Assembly: GCA_028023455.1 (NCBI GenBank)
Contig: JAQFVV010000049.1
Location: forward strand, 7,989,647 to 8,053,646
Origin: Epiperipatus broadwayi
Taxonomy: Eukaryota > Onychophora > Udeonychophora > Euonychophora > Peripatidae
Direction of reading: 5' to 3'
Length of the DNA: 64,000 nt
Part shown: positions 1 to 13,050 of the stretch, piece by piece
How the letters are laid out: each line of letters starts with the position of its first letter
Numbering within the stretch: the stretch's first letter is position 1
Notes under the pieces: model-generated
Databases searched by the model: none
Told to the model about the DNA's origin: nothing
The model's input: the letters and a program-made list of their open reading frames with translations, nothing else
Translations under genes and position numbers: made by a program

Positions 1-2110
1 ACAGCAACAATGTCTTTTCATATTCTATAAATACAGAGCTAAATGGCAACTCATACTCATTGGTTCTTTTGTAACATGCCTCAATACTTTGCTTATGGTC
101 AACTGTGCTGAAACCATTTTAAAATCCAGATTTTTCTTCTGTTTGGGTAGAATCCAAAGTTTACTAAGATGATTTGTAATTGACTTGGTAAATATTTTGT
201 CTAGAGTTGAAAGAAGACTGATAGATGTGTAATTTCTAATATAGTCTTTATCATCTTTTTTAAGTATTAATATTACTATTGCATTCATTCAATCATCAGG
301 CACTGTATTATTTAGCCATTTAGTATATAACTTTATCAACATTCTTTTTTATTTCTTTATCTGCTTTCTTTAGAATGTTGATAATAATTCCATTAATTCC
401 TGAATCTTTTCCCTGTGTCTCATTTCTTCATTTAAAATGCTAAAAAAAATTCAGATGTAATAGCAATACAGTTACTTTGTTTTGTTTTTATTCTTTATTA
501 CTGTACAATTTGTTTGATGATATCTTCTCTCTTTCATTAATAGTTTCATCTTTCCTTCTTAATGCAGAAACAATTTCTTTCCAGTACAAGATGTTTTACA
601 TTTTTGACACTTTTATTCTCTTCTAAAACTTTCTTTGTCACTTCACAATTACATTTTTATATAACATTATTAACATTTTGTATTCCATTTTTATAATGGA
701 TTATTTTTAAAAATTTTATATTCCTTTTTTTATTTATATATTTGCTTGTTTCAGTAGAAAATTTACAGATTAATTATTTCTTTTTAGCAATTCTTGTTCT
801 TTCAGTTCTTAATAAAGTATAGTTATTAATTTTAATCAAGTCTGAACTATTGTCAAAGTCTGTTAATATTTTTAAACAATTTGTAAGTTTTAATTTAAAT
901 GTTTCTGAAGGTTAAAAATATCAACTGATAATGCAGTCTTTCTCATTAGTTTTTGTTTCTTTAATTCTGAATTAAATACTTACATCTCTTTAATTGGTCA
1001 TCACTTTTCTTCCTGTGTTGAATTTATTTAAAAAATTCTTATTCTTAAATAAATATTTTCTGTTACTCAAAATATAATTCAATTCTGCTGAACTTTAATT
1101 CGGGTGCTTCCAAGACCATTATCATTTAACATTTTTCTTAAAGAAAGAATTCATATTATATAGTTTTACTTCTGCAAATTCCACAAATCTATCTTTTCTT
1201 ATTTCTATCACCATAGCCAAATTTATCCATAGCACTTTCATTTCTTGAATTAAAGTTTCTCATGCCAATTTTAAAATGTTGTTTGGTCTGATCTAAGCCT
1301 TTTGTACATCTATATAAAAATACTCTACTTTTTTATCACAATGATGTCTTGTTGGATATCAACTTGAATTATCTGCATTTTATATCTTCTATTAAGTTGA
1401 ATAGCCAATCTTGCCACTCTGTCTAATACATCATCAATCTCCACAATGTTGTTTTTTCAGGTTTTATTTATGATAAATTGAATTCCACTTATGCTTCCAA
1501 TGTTTGAGCTTTTGTAGTAAAGTACATGATTGCTTTTTAAGCCAACTGTCTCTTCATGTTTTTTTTAACTTTACAAATATCCAACAATATTCATTTAATT
1601 TTATACAATTACTTTTTCAGTTTGTACAATTTTTTTTATCTGAAAATAATTTGAGCACATGTACCTAAATGAAAGGTCAATGTCTCACTGGATTTGCAAT
1701 TAGGGAATATTAGCATTTTCTATCTTTGGCCACTAATTTGCTGCTTTGGCTGATGACTTTTTTAGTGAATAAAATGCTTAATCTGTCATGATTGCAAATA
1801 TTTATAAGAAAAAATATCATCTGTACACATTTCCATCTACCTTCAAGAAAACTCACCTGAAATTTAAGTTAAAGTCTATCAGGCAACTGAGAAAAGACAT
1901 GGTATTGTTACTTGATTTTAAAATTCGAAAGTAAAAAACCAATAAACTCACCATGTTGGTAAGCATTCCATCCGTGTTCATTTATCTTATGAATAATCAC
2001 ATGATAATAACAATTGCAATGATGTATTAGGTGTACATTAGGATCTTATCCTGCTTAGTTCATTTAAGGCCTCAAAGAAGAATCAATAGAAAATTATTCT
2101 CAGACCACAA
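1..2110 (-). mobile_element. RTE-clade LINE remnant, cut by the window edge
   Basis: Decayed non-LTR retrotransposon read on the minus strand. The reverse transcriptase part lies nearest base 1, the endonuclease part at about 1310-1600 and a non-coding leader at about 1640-2110. It was recognised by alignment by eye to the better plus-strand copy at 52490-58400: the stretch 1380-1560 is antisense to the endonuclease region at about 52960-53180. The leader resembles the block at 48260-48700, upstream of another minus-strand copy. Many stops and indels show that it is dead. The 3' half lies outside the window. Confidence 0.8.
25..288 (-). pseudogene. RTE reverse transcriptase fragment
   Basis: An 87-codon open stretch encodes the start of the reverse transcriptase palm region. 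It contains the block DYIRNYTSISLLSTLDKIF, equivalent to the (N)YRPISLL..LYKI block of RTE and related LINEs, followed by a decayed continuation. The catalytic FADD motif is not present; it would lie beyond base 1. This is a fragment of the element at 1-2110 and not a host gene. The ATG that opens the frame is probably not a real start, because the sister copy continues upstream in frame-shifted pieces. Confidence 0.8.
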
Positions 2111-3555
2111 CAGAGTATCTAATTTATTTGTAAATTAAGATTTTTACTGTGTAAAGTGGCACATCTATATGCTATGCTTATGATATGAGTTCAAGTTTAT
2201 ACTGATAAAATCTTTTAAAATTTTTCAGATTTCAATTAAGATTAGATTTTTTCCTTTTGATAACTAATCAACAGCCACCTTAGGCAATCATCAAATATTA
2301 ATTAGTAAATATTACTCTTCTATTTTTTAATTAGAAATATAAAAAGAAGATAGAAAAGTACTTAAATTCTTACTATTGATAGTTGGGTAGTCTAATGAAT
2401 GTATATTTCTTCATAGTTTTTTTATTTTGAAAACTATTGGGAAATCCTTTGTACTAAAGTTAGTAATATAAATCTTGCTTATTATGCAATAAATATTACT
2501 AGCCAGAAATAATTAATAAAATAATGTTCACTTAATTTACCCTTTATATCATTAAAATTTATTAAATGTATATCTTCAAGAAATTATATAAAATAAAATT
2601 TTAGCTAAATAAAATAATTTTGATATTTAACAAAGCATAAGCTGGAATTTAATTATTGTTTAATTTTTTTAATGCTAGTTGTCTTTATAAATACGGTGTA
2701 AATAATATACAAAACTCACAGCAATTTATTGCGTTAGTATATTAATTGTACTATCAAGATTTTCTCTAAATAAATGAAGTACCTCTTCACATAAAATGCT
2801 ATATTTAAATTTGGCTGTCCAACGGAATTGATCAGCCTATTGTATTGCAGTTATTGCTATATATTGTAGTTTCATCATATATTTGCTTATGTAACTTTAT
2901 TTAATGATATATATGTTAGTATCTATACATAAATTGATATCTATAAAGATTGTAATATACTGTATATTATAAATATTAAATAAGAGTAAATGCTGGCTGT
3001 TGGAAAACATCAAATTGTTTAAGTTGCCTTATATATTATTTATTTAGTGAGAGGTCGTTTAAAAGTAATAAAAACGGAAAAGTGTTGTTCGCTTCAATAT
3101 TAAAATAATGGGCATATCTAAATTAATTTTACATAATCTGAACAATTAAATACGTAACTATAGTTTGCAACGACTGAGTGAAACAGTTAGCTAGTTAGGT
3201 CAAATTACATATCTGTAAACGTTAGTTTGGTGTTTAATAAAAATAAGACTAATTTTTAAAAATATATTAAAGACAATGTATTAATGTATTCACAAGCTTG
3301 AGTAGTTTAGTTTAGTTTATTATATAAATTAAATTGTTTATCTATACTAAAGTTTATTATTGATTTATAATAGATAATAATGTAAATAAATATAACTTTT
3401 TAAAAAAAAAATAAACTATTGAATTTATAATATCACTATGAATTTTTTTAAAAATATAAAAAGAATTATTTACAATCTCACAAAAATCATATGAGTAAAA
3501 AATGCTTTAATAACTCACAACAAATCATAAAACTATAATATTATATCTATATTTA
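2111..3555. other. Gene-free AT-rich stretch
   Basis: No supported coding sequence, RNA gene or terminal repeat. A/T runs and short AT-rich tracts only. It could be host intron or intergenic DNA, or transposon sequence decayed beyond recognition. Confidence 0.6.
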
Positions 3556-4985
3556 TATTTAGAAGGACTTGAACTCAGTCTTTTAAGCTCCTTATAGATA
3601 TCCACACCATCTTATGCAACCGATACATTTGACCACATATATGAAAAAGATAAATAATCTCCAATATATGTATTTTTGAACCAGAACTCATCAATTGGTC
3701 TAGATCACCATCTCCCACACATATATACAATTAGTGTTCAGTTTATATTAAGGTAGCAAATCTTCAACTTTAATAGACAAGCTTCAATCTTCTCCAAACT
3801 CCAACTCTTCAGTCATTCATATCATTGAAAATCTGAGGATGGAACATTCAAAGTCCTTGTTGATGCTAATATTATTGTTATACCCATGTTGACTTTAAGT
3901 CACTTTGACTCCTCACATATAGGCCCTTAATATATTCATTTAAATGTACAGAAGTGTGTTGGGCAGAATAAAGGCTGAATATGTAATTTTTAAATACATG
4001 TATGTTATCTATACTAAACTTAATATAATAAGAAAGACTTGAACTCAAACTTTTAAGCTCCTCACAATTATCCACTCCATCTTATACAACCGATACACAT
4101 GTTCACATACATGTGAAAAAGATAAATAATCTACAGTATATGTATTTTATACTGAACCAGAACTCATTAGTTGATCCAGATCATCATCTCCCACACACAT
4201 ATACAATCAGTACTCAGATTTTCAATGATATGGATGACTGAAGAGTTGGAGTGTGGAGACAACTGAAGCTTGTCTATTAAAGTTTGAAAATTTGCTATCT
4301 TAATATTGACTAAGCACTGATTTGTATATATGTGTGTTAGTTATCTGAAACAAGTGTTGAGTGCTGGGACAGCATGAAAGACATATATTGGTAATCATTT
4401 ATCTTTTTCACATGTATGTGGTCATGTGTATAAGTTGAATAAGATGGAATGGATCATTGTGAGGAGCTTAAAAGTTCAAGTTCTTCTAATTACATGAAGT
4501 TTAGAATATATAATATATCACATTCAGACAATATTCAGCCCATCCCTCTTCTGTATATTCAAATGATTATATTAAGGTCCTATATGTGAGGGCTCAGAGT
4601 GACTTAAAATTCAATATGGGTTTAACAATAATATTGACACAAACAAAGGCTTTGAGTGTTTTATTTTGGGGATTTTCAATGATGTAGATGACTGAAGAGT
4701 TGGTATCTGGAGAATATTAAAGCTTGTCCATTAAAGTTTGAAGATTTTTTATCTTAATATTAACTGAGTACTGATTGTATATAAGTGTGGGAAATGGTGA
4801 TCTGGACCAACTGAAGAATGCTTATCAGCATGAAATATTTTGAAGATTATTTACCTTTCCATATGTATGTGGTCATGAGAATTGTTTGTATAAGATGAAG
4901 TGGATAGCTATCAGGAACTTCAAAGTCTGAGTTCAAGTTTGTCTAATTACATTAAGTTTAGTGTAGATAATATACATGTAATTAA
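3556..4985. repeat. 1.4-kb nested palindrome (fold-back element)
   Basis: An imperfect palindrome centred near 4255. Block A (3561-3800) is mirrored by A' (about 4720-4950), a spacer (3801-4030) by 4500-4720, and block B (4031-4240) by B' (4290-4500). A and B are also direct repeats of each other, so each arm carries two units of one about 230-bp family. Unit ends carry a motif like GAGTTCAAGT / ACTTGAACTC, close to a tRNA B box. The outer sequence around TACTAAACTTAAT (about 4013) recurs inverted near 4965. The same unit family forms the fold-backs at 7630-7915 and 17714-18173. No coding potential is apparent. An assembly artefact is possible, but the arms differ by many substitutions and small indels, which argues for an old element. 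Confidence 0.85.
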
Positions 4986-6723
4986 ATATTATATATATAT
5001 ATAATTTATGCATGACAAAACATTAATCAAGAATATTAATTGCTAGCAATTTCTAACTCTTATGAAAAGCCTTTGAAGTTGAATATTATGCTGCATATAT
5101 TATTTTAAAAATAGATTATAGCCTAATATACAGCAAGATCTTTAACATACCTCTTTAGAGATGCAGCAATAAATGAAACATGGTTCACCTGCTAGTTAAT
5201 TGCCAGTTGGTGATTATTTTTTTAATGTTACTTATTTTTGATTGATTCTCTAATAAACAATATCATCTCAATCTATAGTAGTGATCTAGAAAGCACTTCA
5301 TTATCCACTTTCAGACACCATTATTTTGGAGATATATGCAATGTTCCCTTAAATTCACATTCACTCACCTTCCTGATATTAGCTATGCACTGCATTAGAA
5401 AGTGAATATGTAAACAGTAAATTTCCATTTTTTTAAATGACAAACATAGTGATTATCTTAACTATATACCCAAAATGTGACTTCTGATCTATTATTACCA
5501 CTGATATACTCTTGTTGATTAATTATTTTCTAAAGTAGATGCATTGATCCTGTAAACAATATAGAGAATGAAAATCATTCTACAATGGTATGTCATATCA
5601 AACACAACCATCTTTTTTATTTATTTGAATGTTCCTGTTTAAATGGCATCAGTAGAAAAGGGAAATGCATGGCCTGGTCTATAACTCTGCATACCAATCA
5701 CTGATGACCTGGATTTGTAGTTTCCCTTTAAGATGATTGCCTTAAAACTGTTTTAGATTTTTTTTCTTGGATAGTTTACATTTATTGTGGCTGATGTGTC
5801 TCATCACTTTTAATTGCCCTAGAAAATTGCTCTTCTTCAGGTAAGAAAAGATGTAATGTCACATGGAATAGGTATGCAAATTCTAAAATTGCCCTCTAAG
5901 GGATTATGAGAATGGCCCCATGTGCTATCCATCAATAATTTGTTATATATTTATATTTGGTAACTATATGTCAAGGAACTGAAAAAATGTCTTGGCTTCT
6001 ATTGAAATTATCAGTTATCAAAAAAATAATTCCAAGTTTTATCTATTTGTCATATTTCCAAATAATGAGAATTGGATGTCTTCAAATTTCAGTTCAAAGT
6101 ATAACAAATCCTTCCTTGGTTAGATTTATATCAGCATTAACAAATGTCATTTATCATATATGCAATCATGAATAATCAATGATATCTCAAATCAATATCT
6201 GGCCATTATATTTTATTAGTGAAAACATAGACTATTTCTTGATTTATCTGAACTCTAAAATTTCAATTCTAACATAAGATCATCAATTACATATTTTTAC
6301 AAAATCAATTATATTCTAAAAGGCTCTGGGTATTTGATTCAATTTATCATCTAATGTCTATGAATTATTTATGCTGGTATAAATAATTTAGGAGTACAGT
6401 TATAGAATTAACTGTTGTTGATAATAAAACATTCTACACTTAGCATGTTATGTGCAGGTGGGTGTAATATTTTCATGTCAACTGCAACTATAATTCTTTA
6501 TTTATGAACACTTGGGCATTTGATTTTGTATCAGTAAATCACACAATACACTACACTTTTTTAAAAGATTCATGGTTATTGGTAAGAAAAGCAGATAGTC
6601 ATAATAACACAGCATTCCAGAGAACAACTTAGATTATAGAGCCTAAATCACAATCAGATATCTGTATGAAAAATGGACTCTGTAAGCTAACTAGTCCTTC
6701 TGGATAAATTTAAACATTAAGAC
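4986..6723. other. Gene-free AT-rich stretch
   Basis: Nothing recognised beyond a short (AT)n tract near 4988-5004. The one open frame here (5957-6175) shows no family motif and lies in AT-rich DNA where chance frames of this length are expected. Confidence 0.6.
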
Positions 6724-6777
<54 letters not shown>

Positions 6778-6906
6778 GTAGGTAGGTAGGTAGGTAGGTA
6801 GGTAGGTAGGTAGGTAGGTAGGTAGGTAGGTAGGTAGGTAGGTAGGTAGGTAGGTAGGTAGGTAGGTAGGTAGGTAGGTAGGTAGACAGACAGACAGACA
6901 GACAGA
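6724..6906. repeat. Compound tetranucleotide microsatellite (GATA)n(GGTA)n(GACA)n
   Basis: About 13 GATA units (6724-6776), then about 27 uninterrupted GGTA units (6777-6884), then about five GACA units (6885-6906). The two minus-strand open frames here (threonine-tyrosine-leucine-proline repeats) are products of the repeat itself. The perfect GGTA core suggests recent expansion. Confidence 0.97.
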
Positions 6907-7114
6907 AAGATATAAACAAATAAGTAGATAACTAGATAAAGTAACTTTAAATAGATCATTTCATTTATTAGACCTGTTCATCATTCTATCCCAGAATAAA
7001 GAATGAAAAACAAATTACTCACTGGGCTTTTTCATTAGACAAGTAGTGCAAATTTTGATGATTTCCCATCTGTTTCATCCTTTAGCTATGAATCAGGATT
7101 AAAAAAAGATTTTA

Positions 7115-7185
7115 GCTGGTTCAGATTCAAACCTTAGGTGCTGGACAAATATGTGAGTGTGTTACCACTGTGCTTTAAAGCTTCT
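7115..7185 (-). repeat. tRNA-like (SINE head) fragment
   Basis: The minus strand carries a polymerase III A-box-like motif AAGCACAGTGG (7175-7165) and, about 30 bases on, a B-box-like motif GGTTTGAATCTG (7133-7122), close to the consensus GGTTCGANTCC. No convincing acceptor stem closes around them, so this is more likely a decayed tRNA-derived SINE or tRNA pseudogene than a working tRNA. Confidence 0.5.
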
Positions 7186-7629
7186 ACATATTTCGAAGAA
7201 ATAAAAGAGAGACTTAAAAAGAAAAGGAAAAATTTAGAAACTAATTAATTATTGCATTTCAAGTTAGATTTTACTGTAATTATAATATTTTTTTGTTAAT
7301 TAAAAAATTCTTTTAATATCTTTCTTAACTAATTATAATAAAAGTTGATAATTATTTTTTTTAACATTTGCGTTGTTAAAAAAAGTTATAATTTCTAATT
7401 AAAATAGTTTCGGTGAATACATATGCGTGTGGTGTGTTTAATTTACTTTCAGATATATATTTGTTTGTTACAAATATTGCCATTATAACGATGTTTCGAT
7501 TGGACTGCAGTCATCATCTTCCAGGGCACAGATGTCATTTAAGAATATTGCAATGATTTTCAAAAACAGAAAGGTAGCAAAGTTTTTCATTGATAAAGAT
7601 GTGAATATGCATTTTCAAATTCATTAATT
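7186..7629. other. Gene-free stretch
   Basis: AT-rich. Near 7490-7540 lies a phrase (ATGTTTCGATTGGACTGCAG) that recurs in diverged form at 8015-8035, suggesting a dispersed repeat that flanks the fold-back at 7630-7915. Nothing else recognised. Confidence 0.5.
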
Positions 7630-7915
7630 GATTCGAACTCAGACTTTCACACGATCCTCAGCTTTCCATGCCATCTCATGTTGTTGACCCACCTGATCAT
7701 ACACCTGTTGAAAATTTATCTTTTGAATATGTGTATGATCAGGTGGATCAACAACATGAGATGGCAAGGAATGATCAGGTGGGTCATCAATATGAGAAGG
7801 CATGGAAAGCTGATGTAAGTTATCTTTTTAACATGTGTATGATCAGGTGGGTCAGCAATATGAGATGGCATGAAGAACTGAGGGTCATGTGAAAGTCTAA
7901 ATTTGAATCCCTTAT
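7630..7915. repeat. Fold-back repeat, same family as 3556-4985
   Basis: The left arm (about 7633-7715) is mirrored by the right arm (about 7733-7785) around a centre near 7720. A second copy of the right arm follows (about 7785-7915). The phrase TGATCAGGTGG(G/A)TCA occurs in direct orientation near 7738, 7770 and 7838 and inverted near 7687. Outer ends carry GATTCGAACTCAGAC (left) and the inverted, decayed equivalent TCTAAATTTGAATCC (right), B-box-like as in the other fold-backs. The 74-codon open frame across it is repeat sequence. Confidence 0.75.
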
Positions 7916-10060
7916 ATATTACATTATATATGTGCAGGTGTGTGTAAGCCTGTACAGTGTATTAATTTCAATTCATTAATTATATTTTTACATTATAAAT
8001 ATTAGCATTTTATCGACATTTTGATTAGATCTCATCAGGCATATTTTGAATAGCAGATATTATTCGCGAATGTGATTCTGATTTTGGTCACCACTGCAAT
8101 ATCTTTGATTAACCTCTGTTATCCAAACAGGCTAGAAATCTAGCCAAAATGTCAAAATGATGTGAATATTTGCAATAAACCAATAGATACAATAATAAAT
8201 CTAAAATATATGATCAAATCTTATATCCATAAAAATTGTTCCCTTAGTGAACTTTATATTTACATATTGTAACAGAGCATATTTGATAACAGTTGGAATT
8301 AGATACATTACAATGTTGCATGTGCAAAAAAATAAGGTTGGTTAATAAATTTATAGATTGTCATATGCATACCTTCAGTACACTGGTTAAGAAAGTAAAG
8401 CAAAATAGATTTACACAGTTAATACTACCATTAAATGTTTTGTAAAAGAAATTTACTATGTAAAGTAATAAAATGATATCTTGCTTAATATAAAGGAAAA
8501 TAAATTAGTGTTACTGCATGCAAATAAATTTAATTGAATAGTTTAAAAAATTGTACTGCATTTTGTAATTCTTTCTGATTAGCCTCTGGAGAAGGGTAAG
8601 AAATAATTTATTCTTCCTATAACAAACTGAATGATAAATCTAAATATGTTATTAAAACTTACTAAGCACTAAAATTGAGAAAGTTAGAAAACAAATTTCA
8701 AAGTTCAGTCATGATTCTTTTTCTTCCTATTATTACAGTAAATAAATAAATACTATTTGTTTTTGTTATATAATCATTTATAAAATAATTTACTGAATTA
8801 AGAAAGTATTATAAAAAAACATGAGAAAAATATGTATTAAAATTTAGATAAAGATGTTTTTGACAACTTCATATAAATAAATACAGATTTGATTACATGT
8901 TAGATGTTAACAAACATGTGAAAACTTATAAATATATATGGAAAAAAACAACAGGAATGTACTCTAAGTCTTGGCTTTAAAACAGGCAGTGCAGAGCGAT
9001 GTCATGAATATAAGAAAAACTGCTGGCTAAAAACAGCCTCCCTCAGGATAGCTTCAGATAGCTGCACCTTGCTATCAGTTTTAAAGTATTTTCCAATAAC
9101 TGTATCCACCTCAGCAATTATGATGTCATTAGCTAGCCAAGGATGACTTACTGTGCATGTCTAATGCAACTAATGACCATTAAAAGATCTGCATCATGCA
9201 ATCATATTGAGAGATGAATGTTGAAGTTGCAAAGAATACAATATTGCCTACTTAAAAAAGAAAACTATCCATAAGAAGAGAAGCAGACTTTGCCATAAGA
9301 TCTACCATATACCCTATCATTACCAACATCCAAAGAGAATAATCACAATCTGGATTGGATTACTAAAAACTTGTTTGCATATATTGTAAACATATGATAT
9401 CCACAAAAAAAAAAAAAACATGATTTAAAACATGAAAACTTTTAAGGCAATTGTATTTTAGGAATATCTTAAGTTTTAATATTTATATTTTTTTTCTTCT
9501 ATTATCTAGTAGCAGCTGCAAAAATATAAGCAAAAATTTTTTTATGTTTTATTTATTGTAAATCAATTGTTAGCTCATTTTTTAATTTAACAATTTAATT
9601 TATTTTTGCTTTTTGAACTCATTCCAAATATATATCATTAATATCCACTAATTTTGAAAAATCATGCAATCCATTGAGGGGAATGCAGAGATAATAATAA
9701 TTTAAATGATGATTTTCAGCAATATTAAGATTTCCACAAGTAAACTTTTTATTTAGAAAGCTTAACACCTGAAGAATAATTTCAAATTAAATCTAGAAAA
9801 AGAAATTAAAAATACTTTTGGTTGATCATCATCAGTAGAATATTGGTTACATAAAATATGTATATGTGAATTTGTTAACCATTTCCAATTATTAATATTT
9901 ACTATATTAAATCCATTACAATAAGTAAAGGGGTTTTCTATTAACAAAAAAAGATTCTCTGATTCTTCTCTGACACCTTAAAAAAACTTATAAAGGCAAA
10001 TTCCTAATTATTCTATGATTATTTATAAAAGAAAAAACATAGATGGGCTGTTCCTGAATA
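7916..10060. other. Gene-free stretch
   Basis: No supported gene. A slightly GC-richer block at about 8960-9360 has no recognisable coding or terminal-repeat structure and may be an old transposon. The rest is AT-rich with poly-A/T tracts. Confidence 0.5.
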
Positions 10061-13050
10061 CATATAAGCCAGTGTTGTAAGTTTGTTGGCTTTCTATCTA
10101 TGAGTTTAAGATCAAAAAACACTATAATCTTTTTTATCAATTGTTGATAGTTCTTAAATGAAATATAAGTTGTGTTTTTTTAAAAATCAGGATGAATGTA
10201 TTTGAATGATCTTTTTAAATAGATATTTACCATTAGAGCAGACAAAAAAATAAATTTTTGTCCTTATTTTGAGAAGCTGTAAAATCATCAGCCAATACAA
10301 CAGTTAACAACCAAAGATGAAAAGTATTAAATAGTCCACCGATTGTTGGTTTAGACTGTCATAGGATGGTTACCTTTTATTTGGATACTTCTAAAAACAT
10401 TTACAAGTGAAGAAAGGTTACATAAAATGAAAGAATTGTTTAATATTAAATGTAGGATATTACCATATAATATAAGAAGTTGAGATTAGGAGATATAAAG
10501 TTCTGAAGAAGGTTGTTGGGACAATTGAAACTGTAAACTGTATAAGAGGGTGGTAAATAAAGCATTGTGTAACAGTAATAAAGTACATGGATGATTTATT
10601 ATTATGTGGTATACATTTGGCAATGAAATAAGAAAGAGTAGTTATTATACTTCTTGAAGAAAAAAATGGGATATTGTTAGACTTTGTAAAGTTAAAAGAA
10701 AGTGAAGAGATAATTGATTTAAAAAGTAAAAATATGCTTCACTATGAAGATGTAAGAATTCAAATCATAAGTGAAATGAGATTTATTATAAATAAAGAGT
10801 GGTAAAACTACATTGCAGAGATTAATATTATATCATATAGAATGCAAAATTTATCAATCAATTTAATGGAAGAAAGAAAATGTAAATAATTCAGGTTTAT
10901 TTCTCAATAAGTTCTCATTATGATAATGTAGAGAATTTTGTAACAACAAATAACATTTTAAAATTGTCTTGAAGCTTATGTTATTGCTAAAATACTGAAA
11001 GATGAAATTGCTGTGATATGATGATAAACATGAGAGAGAACTTAGGTTGTTGAATTTGCAGAAAAACTGCACGTTACAAATTCTTTCTTTGAAAAAATAG
11101 AAATGGACTTAGCAGCATCTAAATGAAAGTACAGCAAAAATGGATTACATGTTGACTAGCAGAAAATGTATATTTCACAGTTATAATGTTCTTAATAGAT
11201 TCAACTAATGAATTTATTATATATTAGTGAGATTAAGATGTGTGATAATGTAAAACTAGAGAGATTTGCATTTGATATTCCTAATCTTCAGAAACATTTC
11301 AACAAAATTAAATTAAGACCTGATAATCATTTTAAATTATTGACAAACTTTGAATATAGTTCGCTGAGATCAATAAGAAGGAAAATGATATTCCATTAAT
11401 AACTACAATAAAGATAACAGGTTCACAGTAGTAACAACTCACTAGTAAAGTTTGAAATGAAACAAAAGAATGTATGAGGAAAAGAAGAAATACAAACATT
11501 TTTAAAAATTATCCATTAAGAAAAATTGAATAGAATTCAATAAAATATTTCAAAAAAAAAAAGATTGAATAATGATAAAGGAAATACAACTGTAAATTTG
11601 ACAAGAAAATCTATGAAAGAAAATAAAAGTTTGAAAACTATAAAACAACAACTTGGTAGAGAGAGAAAAATTATTTCAGAAATAAGAAAAAAAGATGAAA
11701 TTATTACTAAATGAAGAGATGACATCATGAAATATGTTCAGAATTGTCAAGTATTTTAAAAGAAATGGTTGGACATGCGATTAAATCTATGAAGAAAAAA
11801 AGGCTCCTAAAAGTAATGGCATTATTGTTATTTTACAAGGAAAAATAGAAATATTTTGAAAAAACTATATATGAAAATTCTAAATAATGGAGATATATCA
11901 GCTGATTGGGAGAAATCAGTAATGTTAAGAAAGATAATATAAAGATAGTATAAATTACAGAGTAATAAGTCGTCTATTAGTTTATATAAAATCATTGCCA
12001 AGGTAATTACAACTTCTCTATAATAAACTTAGAATTCAAATCAACTAAAAGAACAAGATGGGTTTAAAAATGGTTTTAATATAGAATATCATATTCAAAT
12101 ATTAAAATTAAATTATAAAAAGTATCAGTATGATTTGCCATATTCCACAGTGATTAAAGCTTTCTCCACCAATCAAGATCCAGGATACTGTAATGTTACT
12201 TATCAAAATGCAACAGCACATCCTGATCCTAAAAACGTTTTCATTGAGAAAAGAATCAGATTCCTTTTCTCCAAAATGTTTTACAGCAGTTTTACAATAA
12301 ATATTTTGTGAATTAAACTGGAAACTAAGAAACTAAAAATATATATAGATTATTTCAACATTAGATTTTGCAGATAATATATAATGGTATATTTCAGAGC
12401 TTCAGGAAATATTGCAAGAGTTTTTAGATGAAAGTAAAAATGCAGGACTAAAAGTAAATATTAAAAGGAGTTATTTTCTCACAAATAGAAATAAATATTT
12501 ACCAACTTTAAATACCTTTGGCAGATTATTAATGCAGATGGTAATATAATGGATAAAATTAAGCATATAATTTAATTTGAATGGAATGCTTTGGATAGAT
12601 ACATTTAAGTATAAAACAGAAATATGTCTGCATGTTTAGAAAAAAAGGTTTTTGATATATGTGTTTTGTCATTTCTTACTTATGGATCTTATACTTGGAT
12701 GCTTAATAGAAGAGAAATTCAGAAACTTCAGACAACTTAATGATTTATGCAAAGATGTGTGTAAGAAATAGCAATAAGGGAGCAAAGTATGTGAGTGAGA
12801 GAATAAACATGTAAAATTGATACCATTAAAAAAATTCTGATATAGAGATGGGCTGAACATATTGCTAAATAAAATGTATTAAATAGACAGTTGAAGTGTA
12901 AACTGGATTCCAAGAGATTGTAAAAGGCTTAAAAAGAGAAATATGTGAGATCAATACCTGAAGTAGGAAAGTTTGTTGGAGTGATATAGAAGGAAAACTG
13001 AATTAACTTGGAGAGACCATCCTCTAGTAGTGAACTGCTAGCATTTGTAA
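10061..13050 (+). mobile_element. RTE-clade LINE, decayed copy 2
   Basis: Plus-strand relative of the copy at 52490-58400. The leader phrase at 10070-10125 (GTTGGCTTTCTATCTATGAG) matches the leader near 52690. The endonuclease is recognisable from about 10660, the linker at 11550-11760, the reverse transcriptase at 11760-12560 and the carboxy-terminal region at 12660-12920, ending near 13050. Stops and deletions occur throughout, including a leader-to-endonuclease segment that differs from the better copy. Its intact stretch at about 12690-12715 gives the empty target site for the insertion at 55287-57989. Confidence 0.85.

Noticed and set aside
5957-6175. 72-codon plus-strand frame
   Set aside because: No recognisable domain, no splice signals at family-like positions, and length expected by chance in AT-rich DNA.
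6710-6959. Two minus-strand frames encoding threonine-tyrosine-leucine-proline repeats
   Set aside because: They are translations of the GATA/GGTA/GACA microsatellite and carry no other coding evidence.
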